Shown: positions 26,211-34,204 of the stretch, piece after piece
Numbering within the stretch: the first letter of the stretch is position 1
Layout of the letters: every line of letters begins with the position of its first letter
NCBI RefSeq assembly: GCF_015207705.1
Contig: NZ_JADEWI010000031.1
Coordinates: 1 to 64,000 of the forward strand
Length of the DNA stretch: 64,000 nucleotides
Direction of reading: 5' to 3'
Source of the DNA: Nostoc sp. LEGE 06077
GTDB lineage: Bacteria; Cyanobacteriota; Cyanobacteriia; Cyanobacteriales; Nostocaceae
Translations under genes and position numbers: made by a program
Notes under the pieces: model-generated
What the model was told of the DNA's origin: nothing
The model's database searches: none
Seen by the model: the letters and a program-made list of their open reading frames with translations, nothing else

Positions 26211-27104
26211 ATGAAAGCAACTCGCATTTTAAATCAACCACTAACAAATCCCCAATTGTGGTTATTAGGAATAAGCGGCGGCTTAGTTGCAATACTTTTA
26301 ACCATAATTTGGAAAGCAGGTGATGATTCTCACTTAGGAATGATAGTTTTATCCTTATTTGCTGTAGTCTCCTTATTAGGAGATAAAAAACATAAACTTA
26401 AATTAGAAAGCGATATTATTTCTAGTGTTATCGGGACAGTTTTAATAGCTATTGTACTTTTGTATAGTACTCACTTCCCTCCTGGAAAATTATTTGCAGT
26501 ATATACTCACGTCGCACCTTTTGTTGCTGCACTTGCAATAAGTTTGCTTGCTTCTGGATTGAAGGGATTAAAGCAATATTGGCAAGAACTACTAATTCTT
26601 TTTTTTGCTAGTGTACCTAAAGTCTTAATTTTTGCGTTACTAAATGTCAAACCATTGTCGGTCTTAACGGCTAAATTGTCTACATTAATGCTTTGGTATG
26701 CTGGGTTTGAAGTACACCTCCAAGATGTCTATATAAATTTACCAACTGGAGGAATTAAAGTTGCCGAAAACTGTGCAGGTATAGAGTGGATATGCCATCT
26801 ATTAGGGCTATCTGTAATTGGTTTATTAATGTTTCCTCCAGAACGTAAAAAAAGAATATTTGTGCCTATAGTAGCTGTAATTATCGCTTTTATAGTTAAT
26901 GCGGTCAGAGTTGCCATTTTAGCTGTCATCGCCTCTAATCAGCATCAGCAAGCTTTTAAGTTTTGGCATGTGGGAGATGGTTCATTAATATTTGGGATGA
27001 TTACAGTGATACTTTTTGGCTTATTTTACTGGTTTTTACTCAATCAAACAGAACCTAAAAAAAGAGAATTAAGAGGTCTCAAAGCGAATGAAGATTTGGA
27101 GTAA
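26211..27104 (+). CDS. cyanoexosortase (exosortase family)
   Basis: A 297-aa polytopic membrane protein. The exosortase catalytic residues are visible: Cys188 in KVAENCAGIEW, Arg233 in IVNAVRVAIL and His253 in FWHVGDGSLIF. Exosortases process C-terminal PEP-CTERM-type signals during export of surface proteins and are usually linked to exopolysaccharide loci. No obvious PEP-CTERM substrate is encoded in this window, so targets must lie elsewhere. The next ORF overlaps its end by 17 bp and an HpsJ-like gene follows, which is the usual cyanobacterial company. Likely controlled by the NtcA-type site upstream. Confidence 0.92.
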   Translation: MKATRILNQPLTNPQLWLLGISGGLVAILLTIIWKAGDDSHLGMIVLSLFAVVSLLGDKKHKLKLESDIISSVIGTVLIAIVLLYSTHFPPGKLFAVYTHVAPFVAALAISLLASGLKGLKQYWQELLILFFASVPKVLIFALLNVKPLSVLTAKLSTLMLWYAGFEVHLQDVYINLPTGGIKVAENCAGIEWICHLLGLSVIGLLMFPPERKKRIFVPIVAVIIAFIVNAVRVAILAVIASNQHQQAFKFWHVGDGSLIFGMITVILFGLFYWFLLNQTEPKKRELRGLKANEDLE

Positions 27105-27276
27105 ATTGCGTATTGTATTGCTGGCTCTTAATCTAGGCTGTATCATTTTAGTTTTGGTAAATGTCATCCAGAAAGAATCATCAAAAAAGCCCAAATTAGA
27201 AGAATATACAAGTCAAGCTTTGGTTGGTGAATATCAGAACCCAGAATTCAAAATTAGATTTTTATTTAAAGCCTAG
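27088..27276 (+). CDS. short membrane ORF, possible truncated cyanoexosortase-associated protein
   Basis: A 62-aa frame starting ATGAAGATTTGG within the exosortase gene. It has one N-terminal membrane segment (IVLLALNLGCIILVLVNVI) and a short tail. In related clusters this slot holds a cyanoexosortase-associated protein of about 200 residues with a similar membrane-anchored N-terminus. Here the frame stops at 27276, 28 bp before the HpsJ-like gene, so the body of such a protein is missing. It may be a remnant or a genuine short peptide. Confidence 0.5.
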   Translation: MKIWSKLRIVLLALNLGCIILVLVNVIQKESSKKPKLEEYTSQALVGEYQNPEFKIRFLFKA

Positions 27277-27304
27277 ATTTAACTTTTTAACATTTGCTAG
27301 AAGT

Positions 27305-28024
27305 ATGACAAAATCAAACAGTGATAAACTTATTCCCGTAATTCAAGAGTTGCAAGAATTTGCTTACAACCAAGTAGGCTCGATGACTATTTTACGAGTT
27401 CTTGGTTATGGGCTATTGTTGCTGGCATTATTCGATATAGTTGAAACCATTTTTCCGCCTAGCTTTATGAATCCCGTTTGGGAATTTCAAACTTTTGGCG
27501 CATTAGTTGAAAGAGTACCTGTGAGTTTGATTGGTTTGGCATTAGTGTTTTATGGTGAATTAAATGTACGCTCTAAGTGGGAATTTTTAACTGTAAAATT
27601 GCTATCTTGGATAAGTTTATTGTTAGCTATAATCTTTATACTGCTGATTCCTGTGGGTATTAGTAATACAGTCAGACTTAGTAAGCAAAGTTTTAATCAA
27701 ATTAGCAACTTATCTCAGCAACAACTATCGCAAGCTGAACAAGTTGAACAAAGACTTAGCCAAGCTAAACCAGAGCAAATAGAAAGTTTTCTTAAAAGCC
27801 AAGGCCGTTCAGTCGATGCAAGTAATCCTCAAGAATTAAAAGAAAAAGTGTTATCAGAGGTTTCTCAAGCTAAAGAGAAAATTAAACTACAAGCGCAAGC
27901 TAATCAATCTACTCAGCGGTTAAATTTACTAAAAAATTCCGTGAAATGGAATTTGGGAGCTTTAGTGACATCTGCTTTATTTTTCATCTTTTGGAAAACT
28001 ACAAATTGGGCCAGAAGTAAGTAA
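27305..28024 (+). CDS. HpsJ-like protein, cyanoexosortase-associated
   Basis: A 239-aa membrane protein; the frame opens earlier (27224) but the ATG at 27305 (MTKSNSDKLIPVIQELQ) is the natural start. Membrane segments near residues 30-45, 70-85, 98-118 and at the C-terminus (LVTSALFFIFWKTTNWARS) flank a Gln/Glu-rich coiled-coil region (LSQQQLSQAEQVEQRLSQAK). This layout matches HpsJ, a protein of hormogonium polysaccharide production, and its paralogues beside cyanoexosortases. Third gene of the exosortase unit. Confidence 0.8.
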   Translation: MTKSNSDKLIPVIQELQEFAYNQVGSMTILRVLGYGLLLLALFDIVETIFPPSFMNPVWEFQTFGALVERVPVSLIGLALVFYGELNVRSKWEFLTVKLLSWISLLLAIIFILLIPVGISNTVRLSKQSFNQISNLSQQQLSQAEQVEQRLSQAKPEQIESFLKSQGRSVDASNPQELKEKVLSEVSQAKEKIKLQAQANQSTQRLNLLKNSVKWNLGALVTSALFFIFWKTTNWARSK

Positions 28025-28052
28025 TACCAAAATTGAAATTTATTAAAGCAAA

Positions 28053-28088
28053 AATTAGGGTAGGCAATTTAAATTACCTACCCTAATT
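28053..28088 (-). terminator. intrinsic terminator of rpe
   Basis: AATTAGGGTAGG (28053-28064) and CCTACCCTAATT (28077-28088) form a perfect 12-bp stem. On the minus strand the stem runs into TTTTTGC, fitting termination of rpe; on the plus strand it may also end the HpsJ-like transcript. Confidence 0.75.
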
Positions 28089-28112
28089 TAATTAAGGCAA
28101 AACTTGACTAAA

Positions 28113-28820
28113 TTAAACTTTTGCTAGTTCTGGTGTAGGACGTTTACTGTTGCGAATATTAGTAATTGCTTCAGCATAATCTTTGGCGTTGAACACAGCA
28201 GAACCAGCCACAATTGCATTAGCGCCGGCTTCTAAAACCTGCCAAGTATTGTTAGCTTTCAGTCCACCGTCAACTTCAATCCAGGGGTTAAGTCCACGCT
28301 CGTCGCACATCTGACGCAGCTTTCTAATTTTGGGTACAACGCCGGGAATGAAACTTTGACCACCGAAACCGGGGTTAACACTCATAATTAGGATTAAATC
28401 GCAAAGTTCCAGTACGTACTCAATAAATTCTAGTGGTGTGGAAGGATTGAGTACTACCCCTGCTTGTTTACCAAGTTCTTTAATTTGACCGAGAGTGCGG
28501 TGTAAGTGTGGTGAAGCATTATGTTCGGCGTGTACAGAGATAATATCTGCACCTGCTTTAGCAAAGCCTTCTACGTACTTTTCTGGTTCCACAATCATCA
28601 AGTGGACATCCAGAGGTTTTATAGTGACTGGACGAATCGCCTCCACAACCAGAGGGCCTATCGTAATATTAGGTACAAAACGACCGTCCATTACATCAAC
28701 ATGAATCCAATCTGCTCCAGCTGCGTCTACAGCGCGAATTTCATCGCCCAGACGACTAAAATCGGCTGATAGTATAGATGGAGAGATCACAATGGGCTTT
28801 TCAGATCGGTTTTGGGTCAT
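28113..28820 (-). CDS. rpe: ribulose-phosphate 3-epimerase
   Basis: A 235-aa TIM-barrel enzyme interconverting ribulose 5-phosphate and xylulose 5-phosphate in the Calvin and pentose phosphate cycles. Motifs are [52 protein letters not shown] and [11 protein letters not shown]. The frame extends upstream to 28865, but the ATG at 28820 ([12 protein letters not shown]) agrees with the family. Divergent from the S8 peptidase gene. Confidence 0.97.
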   Translation of the reverse strand: MTQNRSEKPIVISPSILSADFSRLGDEIRAVDAAGADWIHVDVMDGRFVPNITIGPLVVEAIRPVTIKPLDVHLMIVEPEKYVEGFAKAGADIISVHAEHNASPHLHRTLGQIKELGKQAGVVLNPSTPLEFIEYVLELCDLILIMSVNPGFGGQSFIPGVVPKIRKLRQMCDERGLNPWIEVDGGLKANNTWQVLEAGANAIVAGSAVFNAKDYAEAITNIRNSKRPTPELAKV

Positions 28821-28987
28821 GGCTAGTGGGTTTTTAAGCGTCCTCGTCTGTAAGCATTGTAACAAAACACTGTAACAAAATATTGAGTAATTCTCTGGAA
28901 TTTAATCTTGCTTTGTCAGGTAAAGGCCATAAGCCGCTTAACTGTTGAGGCCAGCAGAGAAGAAAGAGAGAATTACAAATGACCGAT

Positions 28988-29016
28988 GACTATTGACTAT
29001 TTGACTATTAACTATG
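28988..29016. repeat. heptamer repeat (GACTATT)n reaching a start codon
   Basis: Three GACTATT units with one extra T, and a degenerate fourth (AACTATG) whose ATG is the start codon of the S8-like gene. No Shine-Dalgarno sequence is present between the repeat and the start. Confidence 0.75.
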
Positions 29017-30603
29017 AACAAAAAACTAGGTTGGCTAATTTGGGGTTTGAGTGCGTCTTGTTTGAGTGTACCTGTATTGGCTTCAGGGTTAGATACTTCT
29101 TTAGGAACAAATGGTATTGATGCTGCAAAACTACATCAGCCTCCTTATAATTTAATCGGTCGTAAAATAGCCATTGGTCAAGTAGAAATCGGTCGTCCAG
29201 GAATGTTTGGTTGGGATAAAGCAGTCTCGAAAAATCGGGCGATATCTCTAGCAGCAGTTTTCTTACGCAATGGCCCGGCAAAATCAAATAATGGTGTTGA
29301 CCCCCACGCTTACAATGTTGCTGGGATGATGGTGAGTACAGATAAAGGTCTACCGGGGGTAGCGCCAGGAGCCAGACTCTATTCTTCTGCTGTCGGTTCT
29401 ACGAAAAACATGGGTCAGCCAGAAGAGTGTTTATCAGCACAACACATTGCAATGCAAAATGGTGGTGATATCCGCGCGATTAACTTTAGCTTTGGTGAAC
29501 CTCTTAACCGTGATCCACGACCTGATGCTGTGCTTGATGGGAATGCTTTGTTAACATTATGCGTTGACTGGTCGAGTCGCGTTCACAATGTTTTGTATGC
29601 GATCGCAGGTAATCAGGGTAAAGGTGGGATTCCGATTCCTACAGATAATTTTAATGGAGTTAACGTGGCTTTTTCATCCCGACGCGGCGGGATTTTTAAT
29701 AAAGTAGATGTTTCTAATCTCGCAGGGGTGAATCAGGGAGCCAGTGGAAGGTTAGCTGGCAAAGAATTTAATCTTGATGGTCGTCGTGCTATTAGTATTG
29801 TTGCTCCTGGAAGTAATATTCCTTTGCTAAATCCTGACGGCAAAATTAATAAAGCTACAGGTACCAGTTTTGCTGCACCTCATGTTACAGCTACCGTTGC
29901 GTTGTTACAAGAATTTAGCGATCGCCAACTCCGCGCCAAAAAACCTAATTGGAGTGTTGATAGCCGCCGCCATCAAGTCATGAAAGCAGTGTTACTCAAC
30001 TCCGCCGATAAAATTCAAGATAATGGTAATGGCTTGCGCTTGGGGATGACGCGGACGCTCATCGATAAACAGAATCAAAATTGGTTAGATTCTGATGCTT
30101 ATAAAGACCCGAAAATTCCCTTAGATGCTCAAATGGGTGCAGGTCATTTAAATGCTTTTCGCGCTTATCAACAATTTAACGCGGGTCAATGGCAACCAGC
30201 AAAGGCTGTCCCCTCAATTGGGTGGGATTATCGCCAAGTTGCAACGGGGACTAGTGTTGATTATCAGTTAACAAAACCGCTAAAGCAGGGGAGCTTCGTT
30301 TCCATCACCCTCAGTTGGGATAGATTGGTCGAGTTGAGCGATCGCAATCAAAACCAGCAGTTTGATGTCGGTGAAACTTTTCGTGATCAGGGTTTGAATA
30401 ACCTCGACCTATACTTAGTCAAAGCTGATGCTAAAAATTCCGATGCTGGTACTGTTTGTTCTTCCGTTAGTCAAGTTGATAGTGTAGAACATATTTTTTG
30501 TCCCGTTCCTGCTAGTGGCGATTACAAAATCCGTGTGCAATTTCGCCAACAGGTAAACGCCGCAACTCAACCTTATGCTTTGGCTTGGTGGACTGTGAAT
30601 TAA
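29014..30603 (+). CDS. secreted subtilisin-like (S8) peptidase, atypical triad
   Basis: A 529-aa protein with a signal peptide (WLIWGLSASCLSVPVLASG). The serine box GTSFAAPHVTA (Ser285) and the oxyanion Asn in AIAGNQG (Asn200) are clear, and HAYNVAG (His98) replaces the usual HGTHVAG. Where subtilases have the catalytic Asp (DTG), this one reads IGQVEIGRPG, with Glu58. It may be active with Glu, or be a degenerate protease. The C-terminal 130 residues look like a beta-sandwich of the pre-peptidase or proprotein-convertase type (SFVSITLSWDRL, NNLDLYLV, DYKIRVQF), with an Asp-rich DRNQNQQFDVGE turn. A serpin gene follows in the same orientation. Confidence 0.87.
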   Translation: MNKKLGWLIWGLSASCLSVPVLASGLDTSLGTNGIDAAKLHQPPYNLIGRKIAIGQVEIGRPGMFGWDKAVSKNRAISLAAVFLRNGPAKSNNGVDPHAYNVAGMMVSTDKGLPGVAPGARLYSSAVGSTKNMGQPEECLSAQHIAMQNGGDIRAINFSFGEPLNRDPRPDAVLDGNALLTLCVDWSSRVHNVLYAIAGNQGKGGIPIPTDNFNGVNVAFSSRRGGIFNKVDVSNLAGVNQGASGRLAGKEFNLDGRRAISIVAPGSNIPLLNPDGKINKATGTSFAAPHVTATVALLQEFSDRQLRAKKPNWSVDSRRHQVMKAVLLNSADKIQDNGNGLRLGMTRTLIDKQNQNWLDSDAYKDPKIPLDAQMGAGHLNAFRAYQQFNAGQWQPAKAVPSIGWDYRQVATGTSVDYQLTKPLKQGSFVSITLSWDRLVELSDRNQNQQFDVGETFRDQGLNNLDLYLVKADAKNSDAGTVCSSVSQVDSVEHIFCPVPASGDYKIRVQFRQQVNAATQPYALAWWTVN

Positions 30604-30617
30604 AGTCAAAAGCAGGA

Positions 30618-30659
30618 AGTCAAAAGTCAAAAGCCCAATGTTACTTTTGACTTTTGACT
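30618..30659. terminator. long AT-rich hairpin after the S8 gene
   Basis: AGTCAAAAGTCAAAAG (30618-30633) pairs perfectly with 30644-30659 around a 10-nt loop. The stem itself is built of AGTCAAA heptamers. There is no downstream T-run, so it may be only a repeat palindrome; termination is possible. Confidence 0.45.
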
Positions 30660-30845
30660 ATCGAATGAGTAAGTATACCAACTAACAGCTTAATTAAGAA
30701 ACTACTGCTACTCACTGAATTGCCGTTACCAAAACTGTAACCGTCAAAGGTTGATGCCACTGCTAATGCAATAGTTAATCATTAACGCATGATCAGCATC
30801 AATCTTGATTAATAGCTAAAACTCTTTGGTAAGTGAGGTAGAAGC

Positions 30846-32171
30846 ATGAATCGGCAAAAGTTGCGTGGAATGAAAGAAAATTTTCTGCAAAGACGTTACG
30901 CTGTCAGCCTGGGAAGGCGTTATGTCCTAGCTGCTGCTAGTGTTGTTTTATTTGGTGTACTGGGTTGTTCTCAAGTTAATAGTAATAGTGATGCCTTTGC
31001 CGAATCAAAAATGCCTCAACCAGAGCTACCATTGCAAAAAAAAACAGTAAAAGCTGATACCAAATTGGTAAATGCTAATAATAAATTTGGCTTCAAGCTG
31101 TTCTCGGAAATTCTCAAAGAAGAAAGTAGTGATCAAAACATTTTTATCTCACCTTCTAGTTTAGCGATCGCCTTAGCCATGACCTACAACGGTGCAAGTG
31201 GTTCTACTCAACAAGCAATGGCTAAAACTTTAGAAATCCAGGGTATGAGTTTGGCAGAAATCAACTCTAATTATGCAATCTTAAAAAGTTTGTTAGAAAA
31301 TCCCGACGCTAATGTGGAATTAAATATTGCTAACTCACTTTGGGTAAATAAAGATGTGAGCTTGCGTTCCGATTTTTTGCAAAGAAATCAAGAGTTCTAC
31401 AAAGCTAAAGTAGCAAATTTAGATTTTGAATCTGCATCGGCTTTGAGTAGCATTAATAATTGGGTTAACGATAATACCCGCGGCAAAATCAGCAAAATAG
31501 TTGACAAAATCGAACCTAATCAAGCATTGTTTTTGATTAATGCTATTTACTTCAAAGGGCAATGGAGTGATAAATTTGATAAAAAGCAAACTGCTGAACA
31601 TCCTTTTTACAGTGCATCAGGGCAGAAAAAAATACACCTAATGATGTCTCAAACAGGTGAGTATAAATATTATGAAAACGAGCAATTTCAAGCAGTAAGT
31701 TTACCTTACGGCCAAGAGGGTAAAGTCAGCTTTGATATCTTTTTGCCGAAACAAAACTCGAATCTCAAAACCTTTTATCAAAATTTAAATCCTGAAAACT
31801 GGGAAAAATGGCTGGGACAGTTTACTAGCCAAGAAGGTTTCATTCGCCTACCCCGCTTTAAAACCGACTACGAAGTAACACTTAACGATGCGCTGAAAGC
31901 GTTAGGTATGCAGGAAGCTTTTAGTAATCAAGCTAACTTTTCTGGTATAGGAAAAAATTTGGCTATTAGCCAGGTAAAGCATAAAACTTTTATCGAAGTC
32001 AATGAAGAAGGCACAGAAGCCGCAGCAGCGACATCAGTAGGAATAGTCACAACATCTTTGAGAGAAAAGCCACAACCATTCCGAATGATTGTTGACCGTC
32101 CCTTCTTCTATGCCATTCGAGATAATCAAACAGGTAGTATTTTGTTTATGGGTTCAATTTTAGAACCATAA
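30846..32171 (+). CDS. serpin family protease inhibitor, lipoprotein
   Basis: A 441-aa protein with a long basic leader and a lipobox ending at Cys41 (FGVLGC), so it should be lipid-anchored in the envelope. The serpin core is evident (FGFKLFSEIL, NIFISPSSLAIALAMTYNGASG, LFLINAIYFKGQW, IRLPRFKTDYEV, DRPFFYAIRDNQTGSILFMGSI). The hinge EEGTEAAAATSVG has small residues at P12-P9, as in inhibitory serpins. Counting from the hinge places Thr403-Ser404 at P1-P1'. Serpins trap serine or cysteine proteases covalently. The neighbouring S8 protease is a possible target or shared-pathway partner. Confidence 0.93.
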   Translation: MNRQKLRGMKENFLQRRYAVSLGRRYVLAAASVVLFGVLGCSQVNSNSDAFAESKMPQPELPLQKKTVKADTKLVNANNKFGFKLFSEILKEESSDQNIFISPSSLAIALAMTYNGASGSTQQAMAKTLEIQGMSLAEINSNYAILKSLLENPDANVELNIANSLWVNKDVSLRSDFLQRNQEFYKAKVANLDFESASALSSINNWVNDNTRGKISKIVDKIEPNQALFLINAIYFKGQWSDKFDKKQTAEHPFYSASGQKKIHLMMSQTGEYKYYENEQFQAVSLPYGQEGKVSFDIFLPKQNSNLKTFYQNLNPENWEKWLGQFTSQEGFIRLPRFKTDYEVTLNDALKALGMQEAFSNQANFSGIGKNLAISQVKHKTFIEVNEEGTEAAAATSVGIVTTSLREKPQPFRMIVDRPFFYAIRDNQTGSILFMGSILEP

Positions 32172-32217
32172 TCAAAGGTTAAAAGGCAAAAGGCAAAAGG
32201 CGAAAGAATAAAAAAAG

Positions 32218-33396
32218 TTAAGGTAATGTTGGTTCGGAAAAACTCAGAGGATTTTTGACTTCGGCTTTAGGTGGTTCTCCCGTTATGCTGGGTGCAGATT
32301 TCTCATATTTAGAGGTGCTTTCATCTGCTTCGCCATTTAGCCTATTAGGACGGAGTGCGCCTAATGCAGTCTTAACTATGACAGCTGTGGGGACGGCGAC
32401 AATCACACCCAACAATCCACCAACTCTCGCGCCAGTCAAGACGGAAATTAATATCCAAACTGGGTTTAAGCCTGTAAAACTGCCTAATATCCGCGGAGCA
32501 ATTAAATTTTCTAAAATTTGCTGCACAATGACGGCGGCTAATAAAACTCTTGTTCCCATCCAGAAGTCTTGCAACGCGACTAGTGAGGTAGTCAAGACAA
32601 TCCCGACAGAACCACCAAAGGGAACCAGCGCCATAATACCGATAGTAAGACCAAATAACAAACCAAATGGCACTTTCAGCCACAAAAAGGCTGGAATCAA
32701 GGCCGAGGCCATACAGGTAGATAAAATTAGCTGAGTAATAAAAAAGTTTTGGAAACTGAGGCGGACTGTTTGGGAAAAAGGCTCACGAAATCTGCTGGGT
32801 AGCCACTCTACTAAACTTTGCCACAGTTCATCGCCATGCTGCAAAAGATAAAAGGTCAAAACCATTGTCAATAGAAAATCTAGCAAGCTAGTGAAGGTGA
32901 CAACAGCCAAATTCAGAACTTGTCCAGCTATAGCCTGTAATTGTCCCTTGACGCGATCGTTTATTTGCACTACAAGAGCATCAAGGTTAATCGGTAAGCC
33001 GAGAACTTCTGCTTTCTCGTTTAACATCATTAACTGCGATCGCCCAGAATCAATCAATTCTGGTAAGCGGGCCACCAGCTGTTGGGCTTGAGTTAACGCT
33101 AATGGAAACAGAGTTACACCCAATGCTAATAAAATCGATAACGCTAATAAAAACACCAGGATAGCGACTTGCTCTCGCTTCGCCCCGTGATGCTGCATCC
33201 AGCTAACAGGGTAGTTGAGCAGAAATGCCAGTACCGAGGCTCCGACTAAAATAACTATGAGGGAGTGGAAATATTCAAAAATTGCGGAAAGCGCCCAACC
33301 ATTGAGAACTAGTAGTGGGGCGAATAGGGCGATCGCTCCGATTCGCGCTATTGGTGTTAGTGTCTGCCACCAGTCGATTAGCTTGCGTGTCTGCAT
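32218..33396 (-). CDS. AI-2E/PerM family permease
   Basis: A 392-aa polytopic membrane protein of the AI-2E transporter family. Features are paired N-terminal membrane segments (IGAIALFAPLLVLNGWALSAIF, SLIVILVGASVLAFLLNYPVSW), the long amphipathic central region, and the C-terminal LTIGIMALVPFGGSVGIVL ... VLTGARVGGLLGVIVAVP signature. The substrate is not known for cyanobacterial members; some relatives are Na+/H+ antiporters. The C-terminal 40 residues are polar and variable. It converges on the serpin gene. Confidence 0.9.
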   Translation of the reverse strand: MQTRKLIDWWQTLTPIARIGAIALFAPLLVLNGWALSAIFEYFHSLIVILVGASVLAFLLNYPVSWMQHHGAKREQVAILVFLLALSILLALGVTLFPLALTQAQQLVARLPELIDSGRSQLMMLNEKAEVLGLPINLDALVVQINDRVKGQLQAIAGQVLNLAVVTFTSLLDFLLTMVLTFYLLQHGDELWQSLVEWLPSRFREPFSQTVRLSFQNFFITQLILSTCMASALIPAFLWLKVPFGLLFGLTIGIMALVPFGGSVGIVLTTSLVALQDFWMGTRVLLAAVIVQQILENLIAPRILGSFTGLNPVWILISVLTGARVGGLLGVIVAVPTAVIVKTALGALRPNRLNGEADESTSKYEKSAPSITGEPPKAEVKNPLSFSEPTLP

Positions 33397-33504
33397 CTTT
33401 AGCCGCTTGCGAGATAAAACTAAATAAAATCTTTCTCTAAAGCCTATTATCTCTAACTACATTACAGTCTTTCATCTCTCTAGTTTAGGATTAGACTCAC
33501 CCAA

Positions 33505-33936
33505 ATGGAAAATCTTGAACCAATTAATGATTCTTCCGGCGTAGAGGCGGGGAATCCCTCTGTCTTACCTGAAATTTTTAGTCAAAACTCCCATCCCCAC
33601 CCCAGACAGTTACTGATTTATGTCATCCCAGTTATTGGCGTTTTTCCATCTCTGTGGACTCTCTATCGTCGGCAGGGAAGTCGGGAACAACTGACCATTA
33701 GTCGTCAGTCTGTTACTATGACATTTACTTGGCTGTTAGCTTATCTTTTGTTAGCAACAGGATCTGCATCTTCTGATTTTTTAGCATTGCGTTTATTAAT
33801 ACTCAATAGCTTCATCACATCTGGTTATTTTTTAGTGAGTATTTGGCTAATTTTCCGGATTATTCGGGGTCAATCTAGTCGTTTGCCAGGGATGGGCAAC
33901 CTAGCCGAACGAGTGTTAGGGAAGTATTTATCATGA
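33505..33936 (+). CDS. hypothetical membrane protein
   Basis: A 143-aa protein with a polar N-terminal 35 residues and three hydrophobic segments (LLIYVIPVIGVFPSLWTLY, MTFTWLLAYLLLATG, FITSGYFLVSIWLIFRII). No recognised domain. It stands 268 bp upstream of an LCP-family gene in the same orientation, so a link to cell-wall glycopolymer assembly is possible but not shown. Confidence 0.75.
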   Translation: MENLEPINDSSGVEAGNPSVLPEIFSQNSHPHPRQLLIYVIPVIGVFPSLWTLYRRQGSREQLTISRQSVTMTFTWLLAYLLLATGSASSDFLALRLLILNSFITSGYFLVSIWLIFRIIRGQSSRLPGMGNLAERVLGKYLS

Positions 33937-34204
33937 TGCTGATCAGTCAAACTCTAGACAGTATTATTACTGAATTTTTAGCTAATTACAGATTATCTCC
34001 TAGAGGCTCTGGTCAAAGTGACTTATTGTTGTCATACTTCTATAAAACATATCGGGATTTGCCCCAAAAAAGAAAAATCCTGCTATAAGTGTTGTGGTTG
34101 ACATAATAACGAAAAGTCAACATGGTTAATTAAGAGTTAACTACTATGAATTGATGTATTTGCATATTGATAATCTGCAAATTTACCGAATTTAATCAGC
34201 AAGT

